A stretch of 64,000 nucleotides of DNA, taken from the NCBI GenBank assembly GCA_037013495.1, contig CM072811.1, forward strand, positions 27,034,159 through 27,098,158, given 5' to 3'. Made by a program: the position numbers and the translations under genes. The DNA is from Hippophae tibetana. Its lineage: Eukaryota; Streptophyta; Magnoliopsida; Rosales; Elaeagnaceae. The notes under the pieces are model-generated. The model was given only the letters and a program-made list of their open reading frames with translations, did not search any database and was not told the origin of the DNA. Shown piece after piece: positions 24,044-36,335 of the stretch. How positions within the stretch are numbered: the stretch's first letter is position 1; every line of letters begins with the position of its first letter.

Positions 24044-25264
24044 GTCAAAAAAATCGTCTTTTTTCAGTGACCTAGATACTTTTGTTTAAGTTATTAATTG
24101 ATCCTAGGTGAACATTTTTTACATACTACTTTCCTTTACAAACTCGACTTATTCTTTTTGACTCTTCATTCTGTAATTGAGTATTTCAACTTGTGCATTT
24201 GCATACTTTTTCATATATGGTGATCAATGTTGACAAGAATTTACTGACACACTCATTGAACTCATATATACATCATGCTTGAAGTTTATGAATAATTTTG
24301 TGAGATTTCAAAGCTTGAGCTAACCTTGATTGCAAAACTGTGTTTGAGCTTTTTTTCACTGTGAAGAGACACCTAGTTTTGGGAGTGCTATCTATTGTGA
24401 TATGTGTAGACATCATAATGAGTGAAGAGTACTACCTCACAACTAGTGTGAAAGTCATAATACTAAGTTCCTGGCTCATGCATAATTCCTTAAACAAAAA
24501 AGGAAAAATAAATTATAAAAAGCTTAAAATACATATACATATACACATATATATAACCAATCCTGCATATATAAAAAAATGAAAACAAACGGGGGAATAA
24601 ATACATTAAGTTCTCTCTTGATAAATAATTTTATTTCGTAAAAGTAATGATTCAAGTGTAGTTTTTTTATAATAGATGATACTCTTCTCTTTAAATATTT
24701 CATGACTAATCGTAAATGAACAAATCGACATACTATTGTAATGCAAACATGTTTCTTATTTTTTATGATAGTCAATATGTTATCGTATGTGTGAGTATGT
24801 TTGTGTGTCTTGTCTATATATTTATGTTGTCAATATGATTAAGTGTTCTATTCTAGATGGTTAGATAAGTATACCACCCTCAATTTAAAAGAAAAATCTT
24901 TGCTTTATGGTTATATTACTTATTTGTATGACAAAAAATAGGAGAGTTAATAGGAGAGGTTGCACATATAGGGAGTAATCTTAATATTTAAATTTTCTAT
25001 CTGTTGTTACTCACTGCTTATATTTGTTTCTCTACCTTTATGTTACTATAAACACTAAACTAATAAACAATGAGTCTTTCGAGATAAGTTATGGTATACT
25101 TATTTTTCTTTATATTTTTCAGTGTATAAATGAGCTGTCAAGATTCAAGTAAAGATGGTTTCATCGGATCATCAGATAGTTTAACTATGTAAAATTTATT
25201 TTTCCTATGAGTGTGATAGAGTAAGAGAGAATTTTTGTCACACGAATATACCAAATGGAGAGAT
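24044..25264 (+). other. Untranslated spacer of the gag-only element
   Basis: It lies between the gag remnant and the purine tract at 25253-25264. I looked for integrase, reverse transcriptase and RNase H motifs on both strands and see none; the open frames here are short and unlike any family I recognise. Confidence 0.5.
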
Positions 25265-26550
25265 TGTAAGGTTTATGAGAGTTGACAATATTGATGAACA
25301 AAATGTTTAGATATAAACTAGTTTCTAGGCGCATTTTTGTGTCTACTATTCAAGCTGAAGAAACTTCTAAGCTTCAATTCAATATGATTCAAGTATAAAC
25401 TCATCCTTATGTACGTTATAATACATGTTATACACTTAGGAACATCTAGTATATACAATGGTCGATCGATCAAGTATTGGATCAATCGATTGAATGGGTT
25501 AGATCAATTAATGATCAATCTGGCACGATCTATGTCATCTCAGATTGATTTTTAAATTGGTATAGATCGATCAAAACCTTTCGATCGATCGACCTTATAG
25601 TTTCAATCAATCAAGCCTAAACTGGATCGATCGAGCAACCATGGTTTCAAATTATGACATATTATTTTACTAGAGCCAAACTATTTTTTATCATAATGTC
25701 CCCATTAATTATTGCTTTATGAGTTATTTAATGGACATATTGGTAATTGGTATTTAACTAGTCCATATTTCAATTAACCACATTAATTATATTCTTTTAA
25801 TCATTTTTGTGCTCTCTATCTCTCTTTCAAATTGTTTTGTAAAAACTGAATCATATTTTACTTAGGCTTTTTTCTTTAATTAATATATCAAACATTGCGT
25901 GGTTATATTTGATTGATTAATAAGTCTATTTAATTTATGACTTTGTAATTACATATTCATATAACTTCTTCTTAATTAGGTTCTTGAATGTTTTGATCAA
26001 ACAATTTTGTGTGTAATCATAATTATTTGATTTGATTATTTAACTTTAAAGAAGTCCTTTTTATTGAACTTGTACTTCAACCTTTGTTTTAGGATTGCTA
26101 GATGATTTAAACTAACTAATTTATTCTTGTATCTTCTAGATAGGGTTTTCATTATTAAATATGTTCTAAGACATATTTTTCACTTGTCTTATTATGCTAA
26201 CTTTGTATATGTTAGTTGAATAGGTTCAATTACTTGTGTTATTCGAGTTATCAATACATTGGTTTGAATTCCAACACGTATCTTGTGAAGACTATAAAGA
26301 AGTAATGATTTGTAAGTAGATACTATAAGACTAGTCCTTGTAATTGAATATTTTATTTTCATAGTGAATAATTAGATAGTCAGGTGAACTGATAGTTTTC
26401 TTCTTAGATAATTGTTATGACCTATATTTTTTCACTTAAAATATCGTGTGTCAAATTCTTATTTATTTTCACATTATTTTATTTATACACAATTATATAT
26501 CTGAGTACTTAGTTATGATTCAAAAATTACTTATTCACCCCTCGAGTTAA
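25265..26550 (+). repeat. 3' LTR of the gag-only element
   Basis: It begins TGTAAGGTTTATGAGAG and follows the 5' LTR through the landmarks aatacatgttatac, the gatcgat cluster, ttaaccacattaattatatt and attcaaaaattactta. It is about 0.3 kb shorter, mainly in the minisatellite, and its last 30 bases do not match the 5' LTR end. Confidence 0.7.
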
Positions 26551-28480
26551 GGCATGTTTGTTACCTATAATAAAAATTGTATAATTATATAAAAATTTAG
26601 TATTAATAGAGGGTGTGGGTCTAAACTGTACTGAATATTTTACTTAATTTATCTTAAATTTCTTTCTAAAATTATATATTTTGATTTTTTTCTTTTATCT
26701 CAAATTAAAAATAATTTTTTATTTTTTAAAATAAAAGAAAAATATAAAAATAAATTAAATATTGATTTAAATAAATTTTTATAATGAAATTATTTTAATA
26801 AGTAATAAAACTATATAGAATAAATTAAATACTTGGATATAATGCACAATTGGTACCCAAACTTTAACTAAATTCACATATAGATCAACAAACTCTTAAA
26901 ACGTACGATTTCGTCCTCAAAATTTTAAAATTCCACACATATTTCTTAAATTTTTATATCATATAATTTAGTCTCCAAACTTTTGAAACTTCATACATAG
27001 ATCCTAAATTTTTTGTGTGAAATTTTAAAAGTTTAATGATTAAATTGTAGAATCCTATATGTAAAATTTTAAAAATTTGAGAACTAAATCGTACATTTTA
27101 CAATTTTAAAAACTTATATATAAATTTAGTTAAATTTTAAAAACTAATGATACAATACAACCCAAATATTATTTTATATATAAATTATCTTATTAATATA
27201 TTTATTATCAATTTTATTCGACTGTATTATATTGATTATCACCGAATATTATACAAAATAATTATAATATAATTTAATATAATTATAATTAATATATTTA
27301 ATACGATACATAAACATACCATGCGTTTCATAATGGGGCTGTGCCTAGGACTTTGATTACCAATTCGATCATTTCTATTCGAGCTTTTACAAATTTGTAC
27401 ATTCTATACTAAAATGGGCTCATATGCATTTTAATGGGTTTGAAATGCCGCCATAAAACTAGGCCCGTTATGATTAAGCTTTACACCAACTTTCCCTTTC
27501 AGATTAGATTGAAAATGCTTTTGTTGAATTGAGCATTGATTATTGCAACTCTTGGCCTTTTCCTGGGATTTTCCTCCATCTCATCTTTTAAATGATGCAT
27601 AATAGAAACGGCTTAATAAAAAATATGTATATATCTCAATTATTCAATTAATTTAACTTTTAATCCCCTAAAATTAATTTTTTTACTTTAAAAAATATGT
27701 TTTATACGTCGTGAAAAAATGTAAGAGTACGTCTATGAAAAAAGTTATACAATACAATTAAACCTATAAAACAAAATTTATGACATGTTTATACACAATA
27801 CAATATATATATATATATATATATATTATATTGGAAGGATTTGGAAAAAGTCACAGTATCTCTTTACTTTAAGGTAGATATTCCTCAAAACATATCTTTA
27901 TATTTATGGATATCCCAGAAGCAAAAGGTAATCCTTCCCCCAAGCAGCTTTGTACAAATTATTGCCCACAAAAAAAAAAAATTTAATGACCACAATAATA
28001 AGAGTAATTTATAAGTTAGTCCATGTATCTAACAATCTTAAGTCTCATACATATGATTCGATTTCCGTCCTCTACGTTCTTCGATTTGATCCTATTAGAC
28101 TAACCCATAATTCTGAGGACTTAGATTGTAGCTAAAGAAAATTTTATTTTGTTGAAAATGATCAGTCATAAAGCCAATACTTTAAAAAAGTTGATGCACT
28201 TTATTATGAACATTACAATCTTAAAACCTTCAAAACCTTTCCTTTCTTAAGTATGAAGCTCACGAGAAAACTATGCAGTTTGGTTGGTCTAATGTACCTT
28301 TCAGTTCTCAAGCCCAAGTAAATTTTATAGTAAAAAGTAATTTAGAAGAAATAAAAAAAACAAAATTATATCGAACTAAGGTTTCTGGGCATGGAAATCT
28401 CAGCCTCTAAGTAAGTCGAAGGCCAAAGAGTCTCTATCAATATTATTCTTACAAGCTTTGATGTATAGCTCTGTAGACTT
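26551..28480. other. AT-rich intergenic DNA upstream of the laccase
   Basis: A block at about 26850-27150 repeats variants of aaattttaaaa and catatagatc words in both orientations, typical of degraded repeats. An (AT)n microsatellite is at 27802-27826. No gene is supported; the short frame at 27950-28135 is unremarkable. Confidence 0.45.
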
Positions 28481-28490
28481 CTTACCTAAT
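28282..28490 (+). promoter_or_regulatory. AC/SMRE-type MYB boxes in the laccase promoter
   Basis: The minus strand at 28282-28288 reads ACCAACC, the AC-II box of lignin genes, overlapping a secondary-wall MYB element (ACCAAAC at 28279-28285). A third match to ACC(A/T)A(A/C)(T/C), ACCTAAT, lies at 28484-28490. Such short words occur by chance, so only the cluster and the gene's role make them worth noting. Confidence 0.35.
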
Positions 28491-28544
28491 CAACTATTAA
28501 AGCTCTATTAACAAACTGATATACCATCCTTTGCTATTTATATT

Positions 28545-28555
28545 ATTTATAAATA
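28545..28555 (+). promoter_or_regulatory. Laccase TATA box
   Basis: ATTTATAAATA lies 73-83 bp before the laccase ATG, a normal distance that allows a leader of about 50 bases. Confidence 0.5.
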
Positions 28556-28627
28556 CTTTGGTTGTTCATCTCCAATACTCATCGACATTTGCAAAACTAG
28601 AGATTGAAGTTGTCTTACCAGACAAAA

Positions 28628-30994
28628 ATGGCTAGCTGGGTTAAGATCCTTATTTTCTTTGGAGTTCTTGGCTTTATCACTTTTCCTGCAGAAGCTGCAA
28701 TAAATAAGTATCAATTTGATGTGAGTAGCTTGAATACATTATTGTTTGCATACACAAACTTGCTAAGCATATTCAAAGAAAAACAGAAAGTCTATGTTCT
28801 CCTACTCAATAACACTTGTAAATTTATTTTCTCAGATTCAAGTGAAAAATGTAAGCAGACTATGTCATGCAAAACCGATTGTTACTGTAAATGGAAGGTT
28901 TCCGGGACCAACTATATATGTTAGAGAAGGAGACAGAGTTATGATCAATGTTACAAACCATGCAAAATACAACATGTCAATTCACTGGTAAGAAAACTGA
29001 TAAATAATTAAATAAGTGAAAATTACACGGATGAGATTCAAACTTGGGTCCAAGGTGGTGGGGGTGGGGGTCATATCACCTAGATCACAAGCCAATCTCA
29101 AAAAACTGATTAATAAGACACAAATGAAAATATAACATGTTTTGTGGACCTCATGTAATGTAATTTATTTGGTCACCCTCATAGGCATGGATTGAAGCAG
29201 TACCGAAATGGTTGGGTGGATGGACCGGCTTATATAACACAATGTCCAATTAAGACTGGAAATTCCTATACTTATGACTTCAATGTAACTGGACAACGAG
29301 GAACACTTTGGTGGCATGCACATATACTTTGGCTAAGGTCTACTGTCTATGGTGCAATTGTGATCATGCCTAAAAGTGGAACCCTGTATCCATTCCCACA
29401 GCCACACAGGGAATTTGAAATTCTAGTAGGTGAGTTTCAACTTATGAATAAAATATGATCCACCTAGTTATCTAGCAAATTAGACTCTGTTTTAAGTCAG
29501 GTTTAGATCATTTAATCTTAAAAACCTTATGAATAAGGGGTTCTTTAAAGTGTAACATGCTGATTAAAGTACAAAGATTGCTAATTCTGAAAAGGGTTAT
29601 AGGTGAATGGTGGAATGCTGATGTGGAGAAAGTTGTCAAGCAAGGAAATACCATGGGTTTGCCACCAAATTCCTCAGATGCACACACAATAAATGGGAAG
29701 CCAGGGCCACTCTTTCCATGCTCCGAGAAACGTAAGCAAACTAAATTCATAAAAGATTTGAATCGTTTTATGAATTATATAGTAAAGATTAATGGTGTTT
29801 ATGATTGCTTTTCGTTGTTTTAGATACATTTGTAATGGAGGTTGAGCAGGGAAAAACTTACCTGATGAGAATCATCAATGCTGCTCTTAATGATGAGCTT
29901 TTCTTTGCCATAGCGGGTCACAACATGACAGTTGTTGAGGTTGATGCAGTTTACACAAAGCCATTCACAACAAAAGCTATACTAATAGCACCAGGGCAGA
30001 CAACAAATGTTCTTGTCCTAGCCAATCAAGCGCCTAGCAGATACTTTATGTCTACTAGGCCTTTCATAGATGCGCCAGTTCCTGTTGACAACAAAACAGC
30101 CACAGCTATACTGCAATACAGAGGAATCCCCAACACTGTTCTTCCATCTTTGCCCCAGTTGCCTGCACCTAATGACACGAAATTTGCTCTGAGCTACAAC
30201 AAGAAGATTAGGAGCTTAAACTCTCCAAAGTTTCCAGCAAATGTTCCACTCAAAGTGGATAGAAAACTCTTCTACACCATAGGTTTTGGAAAGGAATCAT
30301 GCCCTTCTTGCATTAATGGAACACGCCTTGTTGCTTCCTTGAACAACATCTCTTTTGTGATGCCCCAAACTGCACTTCTCCAAGCTCATTACTCCAATAT
30401 TAAAGGAGTCTTTAGAGCCGATTTCCCAGATAAACCATCGACTACTTTCAATTACACTGGTGCTCCACTCACTGCCAGTCTTGGTACTACAACTGGTACC
30501 AGACTGAGCAAGATTGCCTTCAATTCCACAGTTGAGCTTGTACTACAGGATACCAATCTTCTCACAGTGGAGTCACATCCATTCCATTTACATGGATATA
30601 ACTTTTTTGTGGTTGGAACGGGTATTGGGAACTTTGATCCAGCCAAGGACCCAGCTAAGTACAACTTGGTTGATCCTATCGAGAGAAATACAGTTGGAGT
30701 CCCAACAGGTGGTTGGACGGCCATTCGATTTATAGCAAATAATCCAGGTATCCTAACAATCTGTGGTTAATTTAACAAAGCACCAAATATAAAATAAGAT
30801 GGCAAGATTAAAACGAACGTTGTCTTACAGCATTGTGTTAATATTCTCTGTTCGATGGTGCAGGTGTGTGGTTCATGCATTGTCACTTGGAGCTTCATAC
30901 TGGTTGGGGATTGAAAACTGCATTTGTTGTAGAAGACGGGCCAGGTTCAGATCAAAGCGTTTTGCCTCCACCCAAGGATCTTCCACCCTGTTAG
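28628..30994 (+). CDS. Laccase (LAC4/LAC11-type multicopper oxidase)
   Basis: Laccases are secreted blue-copper oxidases that couple monolignols and other phenolics in the cell wall using oxygen. Six exons, the canonical laccase structure, are placed at 28628-28720, 28836-28987, 29185-29429, 29603-29731, 29824-30747 and 30864-30994, giving 557 aa. A signal peptide ends near AEAA (residues 22-25). All four copper signatures are present: HWHG across exons 2/3, [15 protein letters not shown], and [13 protein letters not shown], with ten histidines and the type-1 cysteine. The axial position is leucine, as in high-potential plant laccases. Several N-x-S/T sites are visible. The start ATG follows the TATA box and opens the signal peptide; a longer upstream frame has no ATG. 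Exon 5 carries a miR397-type site. Remembered sequence is closest to LAC4 and LAC11; the exact orthologue is not certain. Confidence 0.96.
29873..29893 (+). promoter_or_regulatory. Predicted miR397 target site in laccase exon 5
   Basis: These 21 bases encode the conserved IINAALND part of the L2 region. Compared with the full complement of miR397a they show one U-U mismatch (miRNA position 9) and two G-U pairs. miR397 regulation of lignin laccases through this same codon block is established in several plants. The mismatch next to the cleavage position could weaken slicing. Confidence 0.6.
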
Positions 30995-31477
30995 ATATAA
31001 TGAAAGTCTAAAGCTGCAGTACTATTTGGTGTTGGGCTCTTTTCTGTTTATATTTGGTGCCCAAGTTACAAGAGTTTGAGGATGCAATTTCAATTTTAAA
31101 GGGAAAATAAAAAAAGCTGGAAAATAATTGATAATTGGTTTGAACTTGAAATTGTAATATATTTATCTGAATTTAGCATACAAATAAATAAATATTGTGT
31201 ATTCATTCACTGTAATACCTCCGGCAAGATTCGGAGGGGAAAAAATAATATTGCAAAACATTCCATTGCTCTTAAGTGAGTTGATTGTTTTCTTGAGTTG
31301 CTAACCTAATAAATTGATAGTTCATATCTCCTATATTTGCTACCATCTTCTGAAGAATGCCAAAGATCAGAAAATATACAAAAGTATACCAGGGAATAAA
31401 AAAAAAAAAAAAAAAAAGGAAGTCATAGCAGCGAAATTGAGAACCCAAGCAATTGCAAGCACTTCATGAAAGTGGCA
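30995..31477. other. Convergent 3' regions of laccase and RCC1-repeat gene
   Basis: Only 483 bp separate the two stop codons. A polyadenylation-like caaataaataaatat lies at 31180-31195 for the laccase. A long A run at 31400-31418 lies on the plus strand. Confidence 0.6.
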
Positions 31478-34315
31478 TTACTCTGCAACCAGAACAAGAT
31501 TATGATCAAATCCGGATACAACTTGTAAGACTTCACAACCTTCCAGACAATCTAGCACAATCGGTTCAGGTTCATCACAGGAGCTTCCTAACCCAAGCCT
31601 CCCATTCTTACCACAACCCCAAACCCACACTTCACCCCTGGCCGTTAGAGCAATAGAATGTACACGCCCTCCTGAAACAGATGTTGGAGTTTCCCCTTCC
31701 AGACCCTCAACCACCAGTGGTGTGTTTGATGGCCCTGCCCTTCCAAGCTGAGAGCTTTGGTTCCATCCCCATGTGACAATGCTTGTGGCAAATTCTGAAA
31801 CATCTGATTTTTCAAATCGACATATTGCCAATGAATGGCCAAGGCCTGATGCCACAGAAATAGGATGCAAGCCCAGGTCAACAGCTAACATTCCCAAATC
31901 TTCTTCTGGTCTGCCCAACTGCCCATATATGTTGCTCCCACAGCTTAATAGAGTTCCATCACCTGAAACTAGACAGTTAGAACAACAATGATGCACAGAA
32001 TTTTACATCTCCATCAGCCCAATATATACAGGAACAAACTTGATTACCACATAGAACTAATGAATGATCAAGCCCACATGCAACTTCAACAATTTTAATG
32101 CCATTAAATTCTCTCATTAAACGTGGTTCCCAAATTAATGGCATGTCTTTCTCCTTCTCCATTGCTTCTAAAACCAGCTTCTCAGCAGCATCCACAGTCA
32201 AGCTTGACATTTCTTGGTTCCTTATGCATGCGCTCAATTCCAGTGGAGATGTCTCCAAATGAGCTATACTTCCTAACCTACCATCGGCTGAGTATCCCCA
32301 GCCATATAATTTTCCATCATCAGTCTGTGCAAGAGCATGTCCCCAACCAAATGAAACCTGTCAAAGAAATTTGCAGTCAAAGAATTTACTTCTAATAAAA
32401 TGATCAGGGTCCAAGCACGGTATACAAAGTTATTGTGGTCTGTTTTCCATTATGGCCAGTTGACCACTTATGAGTGAACTGTGACATTACAATGACCAAC
32501 AAAATATTCCTTCCTTAAGCAAGAGTTGCACCTTCACTATCTTTTCTCCTGCAAAAGCTTCAACCTTGGAGGGTTTAAGAGCTTCAACAACTTCATTTCC
32601 TAGACCAAGCTGACCACGCTTAGACTTTCCCCAAGTCCACAGAGAGCCATCGTCTCCAATGGCTGCAGAAACAACCCCAGATGCAAATGCAGCACGAACT
32701 CTCACATGGTCCAATCCTCTAACTCTCTTTGGTTCGTTCCACGTATCTCTGCCACCAGCAGAACATTAGCATCTATTAAAACATACGTCCATAATATTTC
32801 ACATAAAGGAACGTTTGTACTTTGCTGAAGTAAAGCTTATCAAAAGACCCATTAAGCATAATCTCATTGATATTAGCAGGATGCATGAAAAGTAAAGGCT
32901 TCCATCTAAAACCCGGGGATTTTTTTTTATCAAATTGCTACCTCAATCTTGAAAAACTAAACATTAATATTAAAAAAAATGTCATAGTGATCCCCTAGAT
33001 TAAATCATTCTTATCATTTGATCCTTTACATTATAAGTAGTATCATTTAATCTTTTAACTTTGAAAAAATGATAATAAACTACATTATTTTAATGTTTTT
33101 TATATTAAATATTACTTTCAAAAATAAAATTTAAATAAAAAAATCACTAAAATAATGTGCTTTGTCCTTAATTAATTATTTTTTTCTAAAATATGAACTA
33201 AGGCCACTTTTAATATCAGTGATCAAATGACACCAATGTTCTAATATAAAAAACCTGACCCCACTCCCAAAAACTAAAAAAATAATAAATAAATAAATCA
33301 AAAGTAGTACATATACTTTATTCAAAATTCTAGTTGAAACTTCAATGATAAACGTACATGCACGCAACATACGTCACTAGAATCTTAAAACATTTCGACA
33401 TCTAAAAAGGTAATTATGAAATACAAAGATATGAACTAGAAAATTCGTACCCAGCTCTATAAAAGAAAATGCCATATGTCCAAACTACACCACTCAATAA
33501 CACTTGGGTGTCAAAATCTCACGATCCTCACTCCTTATGTTAACCTATACACACAAGAGCGTTTGTATCCCCACTAGTGCTATATAGCAGCACTCCTCTA
33601 TAAAGGGCAAACTCAATCAGTCATGAGTAATACAACATTGACCTGTTCACATTCTAAGAGTATGTTTTGCTTCTGCTTTTGAGACACATTAAATAGCTTC
33701 TATCAGTAAAAGAGCAGTTCTCAACAAAATGGAGAAATTAAAAAAAAAAAAAACAATTGGCAGCTCTCTCAATACTCAGGAGCACAAAATATGTGCTTCT
33801 TCCTTAAACCAAAATCACTTTCGACATAAGCCTAAGAAAATTGATCCTACGAGTCAGTTATCAACAAACCTCATTTTCAAGGTCAAGTACCCAAGTCAGT
33901 GACACTTACATATATTCAAAGCCAACAAAGAACTACTGATTTTCTACATAGTTGATATAAGAAAGAGGCTAAAACAGACGAAAGATAAAAGAGAGAGCAT
34001 TTTGTTTTACCTGGGAGAAGAAAGACCGCGACCCAACTGAGCCTCAACGTCTCTACCCCAAGCCCAAAGCTCACCTTGGGAAGTGATGGCAAGAGAATGG
34101 TAATGGCCAGCTGAAACACTGGTGATATCAGAGGGAAGACCTGGGACTTTGGTGGGCTCATAGCCATCGAAGCCAAGATCCGTACGAGATGAAGGCAATC
34201 CCAGAGCCCCATGGCTTCCATCACCAAAGCTCATCACTGCACAGCTCATCCATCTTCTTCTTAGACTTTGGATCAACCCATTAATCGAACCTTTCTTCAA
34301 CGCCTTCTTCAACAT
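31478..34315 (-). CDS. RUG3: RCC1-repeat protein, probable mitochondrial RUG3 orthologue
   Basis: Four exons on the minus strand, 34011-34315, 32532-32748, 32048-32357 and 31478-31962, join in phase to 438 aa. Seven RCC1 blades can be picked out by their G-x-x-G-x-L-G turns: FGDGSHGALGLP, WGRDVEAQLGRG, WGKSKRGQLGLG, WGYSADGRLGS, CGSNIYGQLGRP, WGWNQSSQLGRA and WGCGKNGRLGLG, so it is a full seven-bladed propeller with no extra domain. The first 25 residues are basic with serines and no acids (KKALKKGS...RRRW), which fits a mitochondrial presequence and argues for the first ATG rather than the methionine before SCAVMSFGDG. In Arabidopsis RUG3 is needed for splicing of mitochondrial nad2 transcripts. 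Family membership is certain; the RUG3 name rests on remembered similarity and the presequence, and a UVR8-like paralogue cannot be excluded. Confidence 0.88.
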
Positions 34316-35466
34316 CTTCTACTCTAATCGACTCCCACGCTTCGCAAGTCTGAACTTTATGCAATCGTCAGCTATAAATGTTTCGGTCGAAAAATTCGTT
34401 AAATTTGTAGATGGGGGGGGGGGCCTTTAACAAAAAGTAGCTGTATAAAAAAATATTAACATACATGGTGCAATTAATTTTATTATGTAAAAATTATATA
34501 GACCTCCTTAAAAAAATTCAAAATTACAAAAATATTTTTTAAATTTAAAAAATAGATAATTATATCCCTTATATTATTATTTTTATTAGAATATTTTATT
34601 GCAAATACTTACCTTAAAAATTTTAAAAATAGTAACAAAAATGAGTATATTTATTATTTTTCAATCTTACAAAGTCTTTTTAATCTTTTAAAAAACTTGG
34701 ACGAAGGATTGTAATCGACTATTTTATTATTGTAATTATACGAATATATAAAATGTGTATTATCTCTAAGATTTATTATATTTTAATATTGTTATTAGTA
34801 AATAAAATTCATTAATAAAAATTAAATATGACAACAATTTTTATCTTAGTAATTAATTACCTTAAAAAAATTTTAAAAGTAATATAAAATTATGGATAAT
34901 GACGTTGACATCAATTTAAATTGTTATAATTTTATTTTATAATAATATAATTAATAATAAAAATTCTATATATTTTTATCCTGAGAATAACAAAAATGAT
35001 TAGACCATATCATTACTAAAATTAAAAATAGTTAAATATATAAAGGCACTAATCCTTTTTAACCCAAGGACAAATATTTTTATTCACTTCTTTAATTATG
35101 TCAAATCAAATTAACCTAATATTTTTTTATTTCAAGATTTTGTTGGTTTGGATTTTTTCTTATTTTTATAGTTATAATTTCTTAAAATCTTGTAAGAGTC
35201 GAAACAACCAACGCATATTTTATTTTTTATTTTTATATTTATAATTATTTCATAAATTTCACTATACTTTATAAAAGTTATTACTATTATTTATTGTCAA
35301 TCTTTCTTACTTTTAATTTTTTTTTTACTAGTAATATTTGTCCATCTTTTTTATCATCTATATATTTAGAATTATATTTTAATTTTAAAATTTAAAATTT
35401 TAATTATTTAAACTTGAAGTTATTAGATAAATAATTGAATATAAAATCTTCAAATTTAATTATTCT
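34316..35466. other. RCC1-repeat gene upstream region and AT-rich intergenic DNA
   Basis: A run of ten or more G occurs at about 34413-34423, inside otherwise AT-rich sequence. No gene is supported on either strand. Confidence 0.45.
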
Positions 35467-35861
35467 TGTTTGGACATATTGATAGAACTAGAGTCCTATC
35501 TATTTAATGATCCGACCCAACTAGCAGCTCGAGCCATCAAGCGAGGTCATCTTAGGAGAAACTATCTGTGCTCGCGTCACAATAACATCGATAGCATGGA
35601 CTTGGCTATGCATAAGAACCTTGGTGTTAGAAGACCAATCTCCAAGCCGAGCTATGAGGTGATCGACCTTATGTTGTAGATGTATTTTGCTTTACTTTTA
35701 TACCCCTTTGACACGTTGTAACGTGTATATCTTATAAAATCGACACGTATACATGAAATGTTCTCTATATACATGAAATCCTTAAGGGATTCACACATTC
35801 TACAAAATTCTATGATTTCTTTTTAGTTTCTTTCTCTCTCCAAATTGGACCAATCCTAACA
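35467..35861 (+). repeat. 5' LTR of the small element
   Basis: It begins TGTTTGGACATATTGATAG and ends CCTAACA, 395 bp, just before the primer site. It matches the 3' LTR through gacccaa-cagc, tcaagcgag-tc, acatgg-cttg-cta-g and acacattct-caaaattct. Confidence 0.75.
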
Positions 35862-36335
35862 CTTTGGCGCCCACCATGGGGCCAAAATGTTGGGACTAAC
35901 ACTTACATGGTATATGAGGCGACTAAGCATGACCTCAGTGTCCACATTTTCGTACATGGCACCAAGTTGTTTCTCATGTGCCATGTAAGGGAAATAGCTC
36001 ATGTGGTGGTCTAACTTCTCTAATGCCAAGCCTTTGTACAGGGCCATTCCCTCAACATCGAAAGTGAGGTCCTCGATGACACCTTTTCCTTTCCTTAAAT
36101 CTCTCACAAGGAGAGTAGGTGCTTGTTGACTCGAGTTGACGGGTGGGGATGGGTGTGGACCCTTGGATGCCAGAGAGGGCTCAACGACATTTAAAGGCAT
36201 GTGCTCAGCGATGGTGACCCTTTTCTTACTTTTTGGTAAGGTTAAGGTGCCTTCTTGTCCAGAGGACTTTCTCCTCTTCTTCCCCGTGGAGCTCGTCCCT
36301 TCATGTGTGGCATGCTTACTTTGACACCGGGCCAA
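35856..36335 (-). pseudogene. Antisense open frame inside the small LTR element
   Basis: A frame of 159 codons runs against the element and ends over the primer site. It has no ATG for its first 44 codons. The N-terminal half is basic (SSTGKKRRKSSGQEG, KSKKRVTIAEH), the C-terminal half is ordinary (DVEGMALYKGLALEKLDHHM). Further upstream on the same strand (about 36400-37000) coding-like pieces such as LYKEIYG and LEILEFNEAYMLKQNP continue in shifting frames. This looks like the decayed product of a gene-like insert carried by the element, of the kind often labelled plant transposon protein. I do not recognise the function. Confidence 0.45.

Larger units (their letters stand above)
20360..26550 (+). 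mobile_element. Non-autonomous LTR retrotransposon with long LTRs and gag-only interior
   Basis: The 5' LTR (20360-21967) and 3' LTR (25265 to about 26550) are directly repeated and align through most of their length. A primer site TAGTATCAGAGTGG follows the 5' LTR and a purine tract (aaatggagagat) precedes the 3' LTR. The 3.3 kb interior holds one decayed copia-type gag and no protease, integrase, reverse transcriptase or RNase H. It would have depended on enzymes from another element. Confidence 0.8.

Noticed and set aside
28604..28627. Upstream extension of the laccase start
   Set aside because: It begins with TTG, not ATG; the ATG at 28628 opens a good signal peptide.
30452..30724. 90-residue frame antisense to laccase exon 5
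   Set aside because: It is a shadow of the GC-richer coding exon.
34413..34423. Run of G residues as a possible G-quadruplex
   Set aside because: It is a single G run in AT-rich DNA; no set of four separate G tracts is present nearby.
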